A stretch of DNA of 64,000 nt. Origin: Spirometra erinaceieuropaei. Its lineage: Eukaryota > Platyhelminthes > Cestoda > Diphyllobothriidea > Diphyllobothriidae. Shown piece by piece: positions 43,931 through 57,490 of this stretch (its first letter is position 1; the number at the start of each line of letters is the position of its first letter). Where the stretch lies: assembly GCA_902702965.1 (NCBI GenBank), contig CACRXP010000400.1:86292-150291 (forward strand). Direction: 5' to 3'. Below the pieces are notes generated by a model. It was not told the origin of the DNA, made no database searches, and saw only the letters and a program-made list of their open reading frames with translations. The position numbers and the translations under genes are program-made.

Positions 43931-45680
43931 ATTGCGCATTTGAAAGTGTTTTACTTTAATAGGAGCGTAATTTATTCTAGAAAATTGTAATAATCAGGGA
44001 TTCATCACTTATAATTCATTATGTGCCCAGTGCTAGGTACGGGACCTACCCAGCCAGCACATATTATGTTAAAATAACTAGACGCATTATCGAGTTTTGG
44101 AAACTATATTAGTAGCTCTAAAACGCAGTGATAGGTGATGCAGGCCAGCCTAAGTTTAAATGAGACAAAATTCCTTGTCGGTTAGAAAATTATTTATGCT
44201 GTTATGGAACGGACTACCAACAAATAGTTGTTTTAGTTTTCAACATGCAGAACATTAATTTTCTTGCGGTCTCGATCCTGTATTGATGTAATAAAAAATG
44301 CAACGGCAAAATATCTGTATTTATATAATCGCCATGCATTGTATTAATACTCGCTTAATGAAGCGCACAGGTTAGCAAAGTAGCGAGAATCAAGGCTTAA
44401 TAAATAGACAGGTATATCCAAAAGTTTGCTATAGACAAATATCAGTCTGTTTAGCTACGTGAAACAATCGAACATGCGTGTCAAGTGTTTCCTAGTTATT
44501 ACTACAAATATGCAAATGACACGGACATCCCACAATGGAGCGCAGTCCTAACGCGCTCCTTGAAAGGGTTATTTATATGAGAAAGTGTTCTGATTTGGTA
44601 GAACGCCTATTTTATTGCTAGCATATTTATTCACTTAAGGCAAGGACTGGCTTTCTGTGTATATACATCGAATGTTTCCAAAATAAAATCATTTTTGACG
44701 ATTTTGGGGATTTTTTTATTTCTGCAAAATCAGATATTTTAAAGCAACACAACATTACCTTAAACTTTTTTGCGTTTAATACCAGTACATTTGCTACTCA
44801 TTAACCGCTTGCTGGTATCCTTTGTCGAGTGACTAGGAAGCCCGCTTACATGTCGGCGTCATTCATGAGTTAGGTGGCAAGCCGGCACTAGCTGTTAGAA
44901 AATTGGCAGTGACAAATGACTGTCAGATCAGTGGTGGGGACGTGAATTTAGATAGCCTAAATCACTTGGCTCATCCGAATTCCCTTTGCTTCTTTGTGGC
45001 TAGTTGCATTGGTCAAAGAAGAAGGCATGTTTTTAAAATAAGTACGAAAACATCTCACCGCCTGGCCGGAAGAATTCAAAACTAGGAGAAAGCGGAGCTC
45101 CATCCTTGCACATGCAGTAACTGCAGCGCATAGTGTGTACAATAGAGAAGAGATTTATGCTTTATAAGGTCCCCTCGAGATACCCAAGCTTCCGGACCAG
45201 CGCCAGTCAACAACGGCAGTAGCGGCCGCCATAAGATTACGAATACCGACCCTATGCGCCCAAAAGAACCTCGTTCAGGCTCTGGGATTACCGTGCTTGA
45301 CGAACCACATGCAACTTTCTGCACCCTTCCGTTCTTGCCCCGCGTCTGTTTTAAAACCAAATTTTATCGATTTTATAAGCACTGCCATGTCTGATCTGAC
45401 TGTGCAATATTCCCATATATATTTTTTATGGAAAACAAAGTTTGCTCACCAACTTGCTTTCCATAGTTTCCCTCTCTCCCTACTTTTACAATTAAGGCGT
45501 CATATATTGCTTGTGAGAATTGTCATATTATCAGATTTATCTACATTTGATGTATGATCGTAGGGTTAAGGATGTGAGTAGGGTTGGGCTTGATAAGGCT
45601 GGCTGCAATGCAAGGACGTACCTGCCGGTTTAGACGCACTCGCCAATCACTGCTGTCTAGAAGGCAGCTTTTAAGAACGA
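43930..45680. other. Unassigned DNA
   Basis: Nothing convincing is seen. Around 45200-45240 a short cgccagtcaacaacggcagt stretch with ggccgcc resembles the C-terminal coding tail of PLE2 (30945-30980), but the match is too short to call. Confidence 0.4.
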
Positions 45681-45687
45681 CACCCTA

Positions 45688-46640
45688 TTGCGCATTGTGT
45701 CAGGTAGATGGTCGAAGACTGCCTTACCCCCAACTCCAACCCTAACCAACAATGTCCCAGCTGGTATATGTCGCTGTTCCCAATATTTCACTAAAATGTC
45801 TACTAAGCCCAGGAACAGCACACTCCCCGAAACAGTCTGTCATAGTCAGGAAAACTCGTGGCGGAGCATTCCGTACCTCGCAGGTGTCTCCGAAGCCGTA
45901 GCTAGTTCCCTGGCTCTACTGGGATAGGTGTTGCAAACAGGCCTGACTCAACAGTCCGCCGGTGAGTAATGCGACCAAAAGATCCTATCCTCAAGCAAGA
46001 GATGTCGGTCGTTGTCTACCGACTTCAATGCAGTCGCGGAAGGTGCACCTACGTTTGGGAAATCGGCTTACAGCTGCAAACGCGAATGCGCCACCATAAG
46101 TTGGTCATGCGAAGGTTTGACTCAAAGTCGGAGGTAGCAACCCATGCCGCGCAAATGGGACACATCTTCAACTTTGATGCCGTTAGGATTGTGGGCCGGG
46201 GAGGTGATCATACGGCAAGGCAGGTGCAAGAAGCCTGGATGTCCACCGACTGCTCTGTCAACCGTCATATCAATTTGCGTCCCCCCCTATCTGACGTTAG
46301 TAGCCTTCTAAACGTGGACAGTCACGGCGCAATACGATCGGGTTCGTCAGTTATCTCCGCGGCCGACAGGATCGATTCAGGACACGGTGACATACGGGCT
46401 TGATGCAATCACACAGACGGCATTGGAGGGTCACGCACTCAGCAAGGTGGGCCATATAAGGGGAGCTGTGCACAGGACTAGCCAGTCTCTGAAGATGGGT
46501 AGCCGAATAAACTACCCGAAACGTCAGAACTCCGATAAACCCCTCCAGGTGAACGCCTCTTCCTCTTTTGATATGTCACCTGGAAGTCGCATTTTCACTA
46601 CTATTCAGTCTGTCATCTTATGCGGAGATTGACACAGGTG
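45688..46640 (+). mobile_element. PLE6 C-terminal fragment with 3' end
   Basis: Blocks are NSWRSIPYLAGVSEAVASSL, then after a stop RPKDPILKQEMSVVVYRLQC, GRCTYVWEIGLQLQTRMRHH, VATHAAQMGHIFNFDAVRIV and CSVNRHINL. This is the linker and GIY-YIG endonuclease; the YVGE motif has become YVWE and EH has become HH. The tail at 46480-46640 has tctgaagatgggtagcc, gaataaactacccgaaacgt and the cagaactccgataaa block. It is inactivated by frame breaks near 45927 and loss of the glycine. Confidence 0.8.
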
Positions 46641-48280
46641 GCTGACAAGGCTAAACAGGCCGCCCGCTCTTGCCTCTTAATGCATGTGCGAAGATCATAT
46701 AGGTTGATAATCCCAACGCTTGATCCACCAGTCGGCCACTTCACACAAGCACATACATAGGGCCAACTGGGGTTCCTGAGATGGATCGTCAATGGACAAC
46801 CTCAGAAGTCACTATGTGTAGCACATAGCTGTAGTTTTAAACGTGTCAGATTTAATGGCTTAAGGGATACTATGCAAATCCGTGGGGATAGGATGCTCAG
46901 AGTCGTTCATATTATGAATTTCCTTTAAAGTGCAGCCATGGATTTTCAGAGCCGGTCAACGGACTGGAGCTTAAATAGCTTACAGTAGCCGAGAGATCAC
47001 GATTACCACGTAGGGCCTGCAACCACACACCATGGTTTTACAAAAAGACAATTCTTATGAATCAAACATGGGAACAACCTTCGCAAAATAACCCCCGAAA
47101 CCAAAACGGCGTGAAAAATATGGAAACATTCGTAAAAGTACCTACATGTAACGCACGTTCCATGATACCTTGAGACAAAATTCGCAGTACAAATGCAACC
47201 TGTGTTTTTAAAATTAAGTGGGGATTAAAAATGTTAGTTGAAAATAAAGAAATACGACATCCATATGAGACGCGCATGCCGCATTAATTCCGCCATCTCT
47301 GCTAAGCACAAACCACTGTCTGCGTTGAACGACCACGTTTTGCGTCCTAATGTTCACCTGAAATATACTGAGGCGGATTTGAGTGTTACTTTCAGCACTG
47401 CCGACTTATTAAAGGCTATGTGCGAAGCCATCTAAGCACTTGAAATTCACAGCGCTTCTGACAGTAAGAATACTTGAACTAACTGTGCGGCCTGCAAAGT
47501 GTTGTATTGAGGGCAATGTCGCTGGCATATTCATCTTTGGAGGTCCCTTTGACCATCTGGTGCTGCGAATATTGCATGCATTTTGACAAATACGAGACAC
47601 CAATTGGAAGCAGCTCATAATGCATAAAGTATTATTTTGGGTGCTATAATTTTGCAAATGACCAGATCATTGTTTGATGTTTGCGTATATTTCTTGTTCT
47701 CTAATGACCATGTTGTCAAAAGTATATTTGCTTTTCGCCTATGAGAAATGTTGCGTCGAAAATATGCATTTGGCGGCATCAGTGATATTATTTGTGGCTC
47801 TAAGTGCCCGCACATTCACGAACGTGGTTTTTCCAGCTGACGCGTATGTCAACACCCTACCTCTAAGTTTTCGATTAATGTAAATCCTGTAACGATGACT
47901 GGCAATTGTTACGAGGAGCGAACTGCCTCCGGAGACTTCTCTTTTCACATCTATGAAATTATATTCAGCACAATATCTCATTAGCCGATTTGTGCGTCAG
48001 AGCGATTGTCAGTGATTTTGTCTAGTTCAGACAATGCTAGCTCTTTCGTTTGTAAACAAATATTGAGGTGCAAAAAGAGTTGGTTTCACTTCAATGTGGA
48101 TTTATGATCACTACGGATGGTAACCGGTTATAGCCTGAGATCATCACCTATTGCACTGCTTTTGTTATTGATAGTCTGCGTTTCAGGCAACAACCACGTT
48201 CATCAGTACACTGTCGATATCGTCAAATTCAGTTTTTTTTAAGTATTTAGTATTTAAGTATTTAGGACGGCCATTTCGTG
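46640..48280. other. Unassigned DNA
   Basis: I see no supported gene, element terminus or RNA gene here. Confidence 0.5.
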
Positions 48281-49289
48281 CACCGTGATGTTGGCCTGGT
48301 GCTAAGTTAGGTCCACTTTGATGTTACTGTCGGCGAACAATTTCTGCGACTTACCACGAACTGGGATTTGTCGGTGTTGTTGGCGGTTAGACGAATTTAA
48401 TTCGCCTGTAAGCCCGCGTAGTGTTTTTTTTCAGGTCAAACCGCCCGTGTCAACTGTCTCTGAAATCGCCGTATAGGGAGTTTTACCCCATCAACTATTT
48501 CTTTCTTTTGGCAACTTATACAATTATGTCAGATTCTAAGCCCGCTAAGCGCAAACCTGGTGTCTGCTAGGTAAAGTCGCTTCGGGCATTGTGATGTTGA
48601 CCTGCCTTTGATGCTACTGTGAACTTCTAAAAGGCCACGTTACGAAGTCAGCAAAGCACGGGGAATTTTCAGTGTTGCTGATATTATGACTACTTAAACT
48701 TACCTCTAAGTCTGCAATGTTTTATTCAGACCAAAAAGGACTGGTAGGTGCCTCCAACAATGTCGTGTAGATCATTTCATCTCCATTCACACCCACATAT
48801 AAGGGCGGGAAACTCAATGGGATCCTGGTCGTAATGGAGGAAACATCATTTCGAGATTTTGAATTTCGCAGGCTGCTGGTAAAGTGTTAAATTCCTGTGT
48901 TTAGCTGCTTTGCTTATCGACCAGATTGTCAACATGTGCTCGCCTTAATCGCAGGAGAAATTTTAAGTGTCTCCGTGGGTTTCTCGGATAGAGTACACTG
49001 CATGCCATAAAAGAGAAGCAAGAGAAAATGCATAAATGTCCAGCTAGTTATCCTATCACACATAATGTCTGCCAGTTAACTCTCAATGAGCCCTTTGCTG
49101 ATAAACCTTGAATAGGTGAAAGGGCGCAGCAGGCAGTGTCTGTTAACTATGCAAACAAAGGCAAGTCTGAAAATATTAAAATGTCAATCGTGTCATCATT
49201 GTGATAAAGGAGGTCTGCGTGAACCCCCAAACGTTTGTCGCGGCAGCATGCGAAACGAAACTACTACTGTATGCCAGATGAAGTCTACA

Positions 49290-49395
49290 TTCCAAGCCTA
49301 TACACTGATAAACGCAGGTGGTACTCCCGAAAAAATAGAGTTGATCACGGAAGTGTTTGACGCCACTTAAGGCATCAACTCGTTCCTTGTCATTT
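49290..49395 (-). mobile_element. Degenerate PLE 3' tail
   Basis: On the minus strand it reads aacgagttgatgcc, then cgtgatcaactctatttttt and cgggag. It parallels the PLE4 tail (ggttggtgtcacc, cacgagtacaactcaac, ttttccgaagag) at 32725-32790 and the tail at 56280-56375. Confidence 0.4.
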
Positions 49396-49618
49396 ATTAC
49401 ACATAGGTAAGTGACTCAGGGTTATCGCGAAGCACCTGAACAGCCTTGCAACATTTAAGACGCCTACAATACAGGTAGAAACGATCGGTCTTTGTAAGAG
49501 GTGCCCTCTTGGCATAAAGATGTCCAATGTTCGCGAAAGTTAGCTCGTGGTAATAATCTCAGCGGCCAATTGCCCGGCACCTCACTGAGTTGTATGGAGG
49601 ACTTATGCTAAGCACATA

Positions 49619-50120
49619 CAGTAGGCGGAGTAACTCATTAAATGTCAACCAAGATTCCGAAATGCGCTTCCGTTTTTTAAAAAGAGTAATATATTTCTAA
49701 AACGAATCATCACTGTTCCACACTAATTCAGCTAATCCGAGGTCTCAGCCCTCGAAAAAACGCCTTTTCGGCTGAAGTTCGAGGGCATATTCTGTAAAAA
49801 TCACTACTTAAGTAGCATACTTTTTTATGGATTTTCGATACCCTAAAAATGAAATTATATTTTGTAGAAAACGGGCATTCAGGGTTTCCAAACTGCAAAC
49901 TGCATATTTTCCGCGTTCAAAAAACCATACATTTCTCTACGCTATTAAGGGAAGACCATATAAGATTCATAAATTTTAGCAGTGGATGTAGGCCATATTG
50001 TTTACTTCATAAGCCGCATCGGTAAATGCAGAGACGTGACGTTATATAAACGGCCATTTGACGGTAATGAAATATCTCACAATTAGAAACTATTAAAAAA
50101 CCGAATAAGCCCGCCTACCG
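49619..50120. mobile_element. Foldback element Z, diverged short copy (502 bp)
   Basis: TA (49617-49618) precedes CAGTAGGCGGAGTAACTCAT. The right end is the inverse of CGGTAGGCGGGCTTATTC before TA (50121-50122). The inner part shares atttccgaaatgcgctt-like and acttaagtagcat blocks with copy 1. Confidence 0.6.
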
Positions 50121-52680
50121 TATGCATGCTTTAAGACCATCTAATCCAGTTGACCAAAGAGCTCGAAGTCCGTGTCGGGGAGGACCCGTGAAGAGATACC
50201 CATGGAAGAGTCATTTTAGTAGGCGCTTGTCGTCTATCTTTACGAGGCAGCCGTTCGACATTTACTGCAGTTGTCTAAGAACGGTGTGCCTGCTAAGCAT
50301 TTCTGTTTATTCTACAACTTCTATGTTTGAAACGCCGTTTTTCCACCCAAATGTAATATCTGCCGGAGAAAACGCAAGTGCCAGTCGTTGAGATTTCGCG
50401 CTGGTCTGTTGTAGAACGTTCACTATACGCCATCATTCAGTATCATCATAAAGGTGACATCTTCGTACATCTCGGGTTTTGTGTTGATGTGGAAACCATG
50501 GAAGTTCCATCTGAAGATCTTCAACTGTCTGTTGTCAAAGTATTTTAATTGACACTCTGTCCTTCATCGCCAAAGTCAAGTGGCTTACATACGCCGATCC
50601 GACCCTCTGATAAAGGGATGTGAAATCCACGTCTCCGACTTGCGAACGCCACTCACAGATTATGCCACCACTCTATCCATACCCCATTCACCATAACACA
50701 TCTGCATGTTCATGTGCGTGGCGCGGAGCTAATGGATGATAATGACCACCACTAATGAAACTAAAACTAACGACCTCTGCGCATATCACATCTATCTCCC
50801 TACTGTTTTATCCTTGTCGGCCAATATATGCAATGCTTAAATAACCTTCCTCATTAAAGCGTGTTCTGTTAGTTCGCCAATGGAATGACAGTTCCCCCAT
50901 AAATAGCCGAGCAATGAATGATGAATAGATAGAAGATCTCTTGTTTTCTGTTGTGGCTTTCGGCATTGTGGACCTATAACAAACTATTTTCGAAGTCACT
51001 AAACGACCGTAGCTGTTCACTACTGATAGCAGTTGCTTGACTTTAGTTAACCTCTCAGCCGGCGCAGCCAAGTCTAATCCAATGGAACAACCATCTGACA
51101 AAGTCCATTAAACGGTTTTATACCTGCTGGTCATTTTATGCCAAAACATATGATTGCATCTTTACAAGAGAAATTAATGAGATGTCGCCCTTTATGCACA
51201 ACGTATCATTTCAGGAATAGTAATTTTACAAATGGCTTCGAAAATGTAAAACTCATCTGATTGCATTTCTTAGTGAACAGGGCTTCACAATATTTTTATG
51301 GACGCGATAGTTATTCGTCGTGAATATTCGGCTGTTCACTAATCTTGATGGCATCTACGGTCAAAAAATGTAGAATGAAGTCGGTAATAACGGTATTTTT
51401 GTTAATGCCAACGAGTTCGGTTCTGGGTATTGGCCATTAGGTATTCTAAGCACAAGCCCAGTCAAGGATGTGTCATTTATCGTGGTGTTTACCTGATTGT
51501 TTATCAGATAGATTTTGATGTCAGCATCGGCATCGTAGGCTCAAAACATACTAGCATTGAGTGCAACCAAGCGCTGACATTTAGACGACTTAGACTAACC
51601 ACTGAGCCTGGATCTGTTTTATTCAGGTCAAAGCCACTGACTTGTTCATCTGAAGAAATTGTGAAGAAGATTACACCCCATTGAACATCCCATGTAAGGA
51701 CGTGTGAAAGTATTTCGACAAGCAAAATCAATATAATTTTAACATGTAATAAACGTCAGTTGGATGCAGATCATCATGCATGAAGTATCATCTCGGAATA
51801 ATTTTGTGCCCCTGGATAAAAATAGCAAACATTTCTTTCTAGACTGCCTTCGTAGACAATTATTCCTAGCCTCTTTTATTGTGATGTTGGCATGAGCATT
51901 CGTCTAGTCAACTTTTATCTTAGTGTAGGAATTGTAGGCCTATAGAACAAATTTGTGACACTAGCAATTCATTGAAAATTGTGGGCGTTTCCGGGCATTA
52001 AATGACCTAAACCACCTTTTAGCCTGCACAGCGTTAACTTCAGTTTAAAGTCACTGCCAAGTGGATAGTATTCATTAATGCTGATATATATGTAATATGA
52101 GTGAAGCAGAGTTTGTCAGGTGGGAAATATCAAAAGATGAAATCAATTAGTTTTGTCGATTAATGTGCACTCCTCATCACAAACTGTCCGCTGGCAGCAC
52201 CCATGTGAAACTACGGGAAACGCACAAGCATCCATGTAAGTAGGCGTACTTCTTATCTACTACCATGATCAACAATCAGCTCGATGGATGAAATCGAGGT
52301 ATGCACTTCGGTCTTATAATATCTGCGTCTCACATTTCTCCTGTTGGTGGGCTTCTTGTGATATCTCATCATGAGTGTTAAGCATGATGTCAACAGCAGT
52401 CTTGTTTCAGTCTAACTACCGGTTATTTAAATGCAGCCGAGGACTCCCCTCCTCGTTTCTATCAGCCTCCGTTCTTTCCTGACGACCTCTCGTTCAATGT
52501 ATGAACTGTAATGCATTGTAGTATTCCCATGATAAATGTTTTAATGTAAGTCATTTGAAGCCTCAAGTGGCAATTGTCGAGTGCAGAAAATGCTGCAACA
52601 TATGGTTCCGATAGACTATCCAACCAAAATTATTTGAATCTCAAATACTTTATGTTTACGATGAATAAGAACCCCTTTAC

Positions 52681-52833
52681 NNNNNNNNNNNNNNNNNNNN
52701 NNNNNNNNNNNNNNNNNNNNNNNNNNNNNNNNNNNNNNNNNNNNNNNNNNNNNNNNNNNNNNNNNNNNNNNNNNNNNNNNNNNNNNNNNNNNNNNNNNNN
52801 NNNNNNNNNNNNNNNNNNNNNNNNNNNNNNNNN
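52681..52833. other. Assembly gap (153 N)
   Basis: A run of 153 undetermined bases in otherwise unassigned A/T-rich DNA. Neither flank matches a repeat that I recognise. Confidence 0.95.
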
Positions 52834-53289
52834 GGCATGCAATCTGCACATAACTTAACGGCATTCTGCGCGCTTTTCATACCTTGCAATAGGGTTTCGA
52901 GCCATTAACCGATTTTCGTTTTTATAATGCATTTTCGAAGTCGTCCTTACGCTCATAATCACATTTTCCTAAAATGATTGAACCCAAACTACGCCAAGAA
53001 CTGGAAATCCAGACAAATGTCACCCACAAACAGTGAGACCTCTAAAAAAGCCTTTCCTAAATTTAAAAAACGCATTTTTGGTAATGAAATAAATCCAGAA
53101 TTCATATTAACATCTTTTAGCCGATCAAAATTCATTCAATTTGCAAACGACAAATCCTTATTTTTACCACAAAACCATTTGATGGCTTTGTGTCGCATAA
53201 TTAACGTTTATTTCATCAGGATGCAAAACATTAACAACCACTCCCCGGACTTCACAGACACTCCCAAGAACAAAACATTACCTATATGT

Positions 53290-53496
53290 TTTGGCAGATT
53301 TTGAATAATTCATACTGACCCCACTGTGAAAAACTCGGCGTCTCAGTTGTATTTGAACGCACGCAATAAGAGGAGGGCTTTGGTACAGCCAACGCTCTAA
53401 CCACTTGAGTTACGGGACACCGCCGGAGGACGCGAGTTTAATCACATGTGGGTCAAGTTACCCGCCCGACATATGAATTATTCAAAATCTGCCAAA
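53290..53496. mobile_element. tRNA-like SINE piece inside a 25-bp perfect inverted repeat
   Basis: The sequence tatgaattattcaaaatctg plus ccaaa at 53472-53496 is the exact inverse of 53290-53314. Between them the minus strand carries a tRNA-like promoter: gtaactcaagtggttagagc (box A) and gcgttcaaatacaac (box B-like). A second, plus-strand relic of the same sequence (gcgagtttaatcacatgtgg) follows at 53432-53452, so two SINE copies may be joined in inverse orientation. Confidence 0.5.
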
Positions 53497-53499
53497 GCA

Positions 53500-55255
53500 T
53501 CGATGGATTACGTGAGCCTGGTGGTCATCTGTCGATTTTATGTGCATTATGTAGGAAATCCTTCAGATTGGCAAAGTTGGGATATCCGGGTTCATTTATT
53601 GAAGACGAAGACAGACTCTCCGGAAAAGGTTAATTTAAGTGCTGACGTTACAAAGAGCTGGGTCGGCTCTTCATTGTCAAAGCGTAAAATGCAATTAATC
53701 GGTCAGAAATTTAATTTAAAGTGGCAGTCATGTTGGTCGGCCTCATGTTGATCGACTTTTCCCTCCTCTCGCTGCCTCGACCTCTCGGGAGATGGTTGAC
53801 GGACGTTTTGCCTGTGTGCTTAGTTAGTCACCACTTCGTCGAGGGGGACTGATTGGACTTTAGTCGGGCGGTTCTTCTCCCTACTGGGTGAATATCTTAA
53901 TTAGGATAATTTAGTATTATCTTCATTTTTTAATCTACATGGTTATTTTACGATTGTATAATGATTATAAACTAATGAGGGGGTTAAGATCTATCGCACA
54001 GAGAAGGAAAGGCCTCAGGAATCTTATACTTCTTTGCGATGTTTCGGACGATTTTCGAAGAAGGATCGGTAATGATTCTTTCGTCGCTCCTGCAGATAAG
54101 GCAATACAAATTAATGTTGCGCCGTGTAATTTTAGGACACAGAACATGACGATGCTATGGGTGTTTAGTATCCGCTGACTAATAGGCGATAATTCGATAA
54201 GTTAATTTAGCCAAACTCATGACTACACGACTGCCTTTTGTCAATCAGTGCGTTTACCCAGACAAAGGCCTTTACTAGATTTTTGGCTTCCAGATTGACT
54301 GACGGGCGTTCGTTGCGTGCCGTTTTGATTGAAAGACGTCTAGAACCATTGGCGATCTAGAATAGACAATTCACAAAATACGTACCTAATTTTCTAGGTC
54401 TCATATACCTTCAAGCGAATATAGTTCTTTGTAATTCACAACCGGTTTTTTAAACAGCAGTGAGAGGAAATGTCCTAAGCATAGACGATGCCACAATTGT
54501 CTGAAAAGGGGGGAGTAAGGCATTGATATCAACGGTATCCTATTATTTTTGAAGTAAAATTATGGCCCGTATAGGTTTGCAGTGAGTAGGCAGTTTGTTA
54601 AAACAGTCAACGTCGTGTTACCTAGTGAAGTCATTGCCCAAAAGTTCTTTTTCTCATTTGGCGCATCAATTAAAAAGGGGCAACAACTCTTTTCCAATCG
54701 AACGCGTCATTATTTCCACGCGTACGAATTGAGGCTTGTATAATGCGGCCGAGAGGCTCTGACATCATCCACTTGCATCGGGCTAAGGGATTGCAATATA
54801 GTCAACCCCACTTAGGGATTCCAGCGGCATCTTATTGTACGGGTACGTTTCTTGTGACCTTAAAATTATTAACTCTAGAGACTGACATCATTGACTTTGT
54901 GATGATTACGTTCAGTCAGTTCTTTACAAAAGATGCCCTTTTAATAAAGGCCGTGCTCAAAAACCATTGAAACTAAAACACAGACAAAACATTGTTACGA
55001 TTCAGGGTCTCGGATTTTGTAAGCGTCGTCTGCATTGTCAGGAAAGGAGCTGACGGAGAAAGAAATGCAAATATGTGGCAAGTTTAACGTTCTCTGCGTA
55101 CATCAAGAGGCGTATTTGTACATATCATTGGGATCTGGGCATGTAACCAAATCGCACAGATTTAAGGCAACATGGGAAAATACAGTCGTGCAAAAAGCAC
55201 ATTTCAGATTTCGGAAAATATTGTATGACAGGACACCTACAATAAATTTACACAT
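53500..55255. other. Unassigned DNA with one repeat piece
   Basis: 54230-54370 is the inverse of the short repeat at 39125-39260. I see no gene in the rest. Confidence 0.5.
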
Positions 55256-55259
55256 TCAA

Positions 55260-56062
55260 AAGGTGGGCGAACTCACGAACTGCCAACATAACTTCCGAAA
55301 TGCGTTTTCGTTCCGAAAAAATTAATTATGTAGGGTTGTAAAACTCGTCAGACTTCTATGTAATTCTATAATACTACAGTTACGTCAGGATGCCTGCATT
55401 TTAATGAACGTTCTTTAGGCAGCATGCAAAAACAAAAATCTGCAAATAACGACTACATACATAGCATGCATTTTTTTCCCACTGATTTTGGAGGACCCGC
55501 AAATTTTTAATTATTTTATATTTTCCGCCTACGGAAAGAAGCACATTTCTTTACGGTATTAAATGGGGCCCTTAAGGAACTCATTAAATTTATCTATGGA
55601 TTCGATCCAGATTGCTAAATTTACAAGCCACATTGTTAAATGCGGGGATGATTGATTTACGAACAGTCATTTCGCGGTATGTAAAAGTCGTACAATTAAA
55701 AACTTTTTTAAAACGGAATTATATCCCTTCTTCGAGTACAAAAATAGACGAAGACGTAATTTTATGCCAAGGGAGCAAAAGAGTGAATATTTTTGTGCAG
55801 CATTTCCAAGAAATATAATTTAACATTTGGCGGCATTCAAAATAGATGAGAAACATTCAAAATGAGTAAGTAGTCGTTTTTTACAGGGTCTACTTTTCGA
55901 ATGCAGACGGAAGGAAGTTCATTATAAAGCAGGCATCCTGACGTTTATAGAATTAGATTGCTGACAGACTTGTTTTACAAACTTACCTAATTAATCTTTT
56001 CGAAACCCAAATGCATTTCGGAATTTCGGTTGGCAGTTATTGAGTTCATCCACCTGGTGTAC
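55260..56062. mobile_element. Foldback element of the Z type, copy with different ends (about 800 bp)
   Basis: The left end reads aggtgggcgaactcacgaac then tgcc. The right end reversed reads aggtggatgaactcaataac then tgcc. Inner arms share cctgcattttaatgaacg on the left with its inverse near 55925-55945 (cattataaagcaggcatcctg). The termini differ from the CAGTGCGTGACC type, so this is a sister subfamily. No transposase was seen. Confidence 0.65.
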
Positions 56063-56274
56063 GTGCAAATTTATTTAGACAAACGAACTAAGAAATTACA
56101 AAGTAAAGAACATAACTTTAAGTGTGCGGGACATAACTCGTTGTGGCGACGAATCGCTAGGCCTTGCGTCATGGTGCAGCGGAAACATTGGCGAACTACT
56201 TGTTTACGCATTTTGCTACGAAGCCTTATTTAGATATACATGTATAATGTAGATCAGAGCCGGTGTGCATTCCG

Positions 56275-57490
56275 AGCCGATATATTTACCAAAGCAAAAG
56301 GTTCTTCGGAAAAAATCGAGCTGTAGTCGTGGATTTCGAGCTGGGGACACCAACTCGTTCTTAGACGATAAAAAAACAAGGGAGAAAGTTAGTTTATTAC
56401 CCTGGACTTGTTAGGGCCACATGACAGGCATATTATTGCCCTATGAGAGGGATGGTCAAAGAGCCATGTTGGGTCTCTGAGCGAGGGGGGGGATTAATTA
56501 CGCATCCCTATGCTGGAGTATAAGGGTGGATGGTAGATCAATTGAATTATGAGTGACTGGAATATCGGCCGTTAATCTGGTATTAAAGCAAAGAGCATTT
56601 ATTCGTGATCGTAGGCCCTCGTAATGGGCGTCCATGTTAGCATGGCGGTTGATATTACAAGCATTAGAGAAATGCTCTCGCCCGTTTTATGTTGGCAATG
56701 ACGACGACTTCAGTGCCATCCTATTTGAATTAGTGATAGCATTCGAGTGCTTGAGCAAAGTCGAGGGATAGGGGGTCCAGCCGACAGACAGGTAGTTTGT
56801 GTTCATTAATACGAGTGCCCAGGCTTCGACATGTATGACCAACATACAGGCGCGAGCAATTTGCGTACGGATGGCAAAAAATTACGTTTTGTGTTGTTAT
56901 TTTGGGAGGAAATCCGTGATACGAGATAGTACTGCGTGTAATGACGATGAGGGTTTGTGGGCGACGTGAATACTAGCGCGATTAAACTGCCGGAAGATGA
57001 TTATACACGCCCCTTTCATATAAGTCAGGGCGAAGAATTGTCGGGACGCAATTTCCCCGTTAAAGGTGGGAACTTGCAGTTGTGCGTGATGTCTGATAAA
57101 GTTCTTTGCAAAACTTGTCATATATTCGTAAGATAAAAACAACCCATACAGGTAGGCGAGCTGTTTCTTAAGGAGATCGTCGCTATTGCAATAATGACAG
57201 CCCCGGTGAAACAGAGTTCGGACGCAGCTTATTTTGTGAGTAGCGGGGTGGTAGACTTCATAATTTTGGATAATTTCAGAATAAGATCCCTTCCCATGTA
57301 CGCTCACCGCAAGACTACCATCGCTCAGTCTTTGCATTCTTACGTCAAGAAACGGCAGGCTGTCCCCTATTGTCTCTTCATGAGTAACCTCTTTGGCTGA
57401 GAAGCCACCATTCAACCTCTTATGCAGCCGTTTATCTTCACAGTTCTTTATTACAACAAAGGTATCATCTGCATAGCAAAGGCGCTACTG
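56275..57490 (-). mobile_element. PLE4-type copy: motif C to 3' end
   Basis: Reading leftward the order is RLCYADDTFVVIKNCED (motif C with both aspartates), ETIGDSLPFLDVRMQRLSDG, HKISCVRTLFHRGCHYCNSD, FRQFNRASIHVAHKPSSSLH, then in shifted frames LYVGHTCRSLGTRINEHKL and DPLSLDFAQALE. The tail at 56280-56375 has aacgagttggtgtccccagc and cgattttttccgaag. It is 5'-truncated just upstream of motif C and broken by stops after FLPK and in the endonuclease. Closest in the window to the piece at 32040-32815. Confidence 0.8.

Larger units (their letters stand above)
48285..52070. repeat. Cluster of an about 150-190-bp diverged repeat (W)
   Basis: Related stretches are recognisable at about 48285-48450, 48590-48750, 51490-51640 and 51885-52060, with a reversed hint at 50940-51070. 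Shared landmarks are gtgatgttggcct, gcgacttac/gtgacactag, a gttggcggttagacgact block and gtgttttattcaggtcaaa. Origin unknown. The intervening sequence has no recognised gene. Confidence 0.45.

Noticed and set aside
52978..53304. Lysine-rich 108-codon open frame
   Set aside because: Composition follows the local A/T bias, and its end runs into the inverted repeat at 53290-53314; there is no homology or splice evidence.
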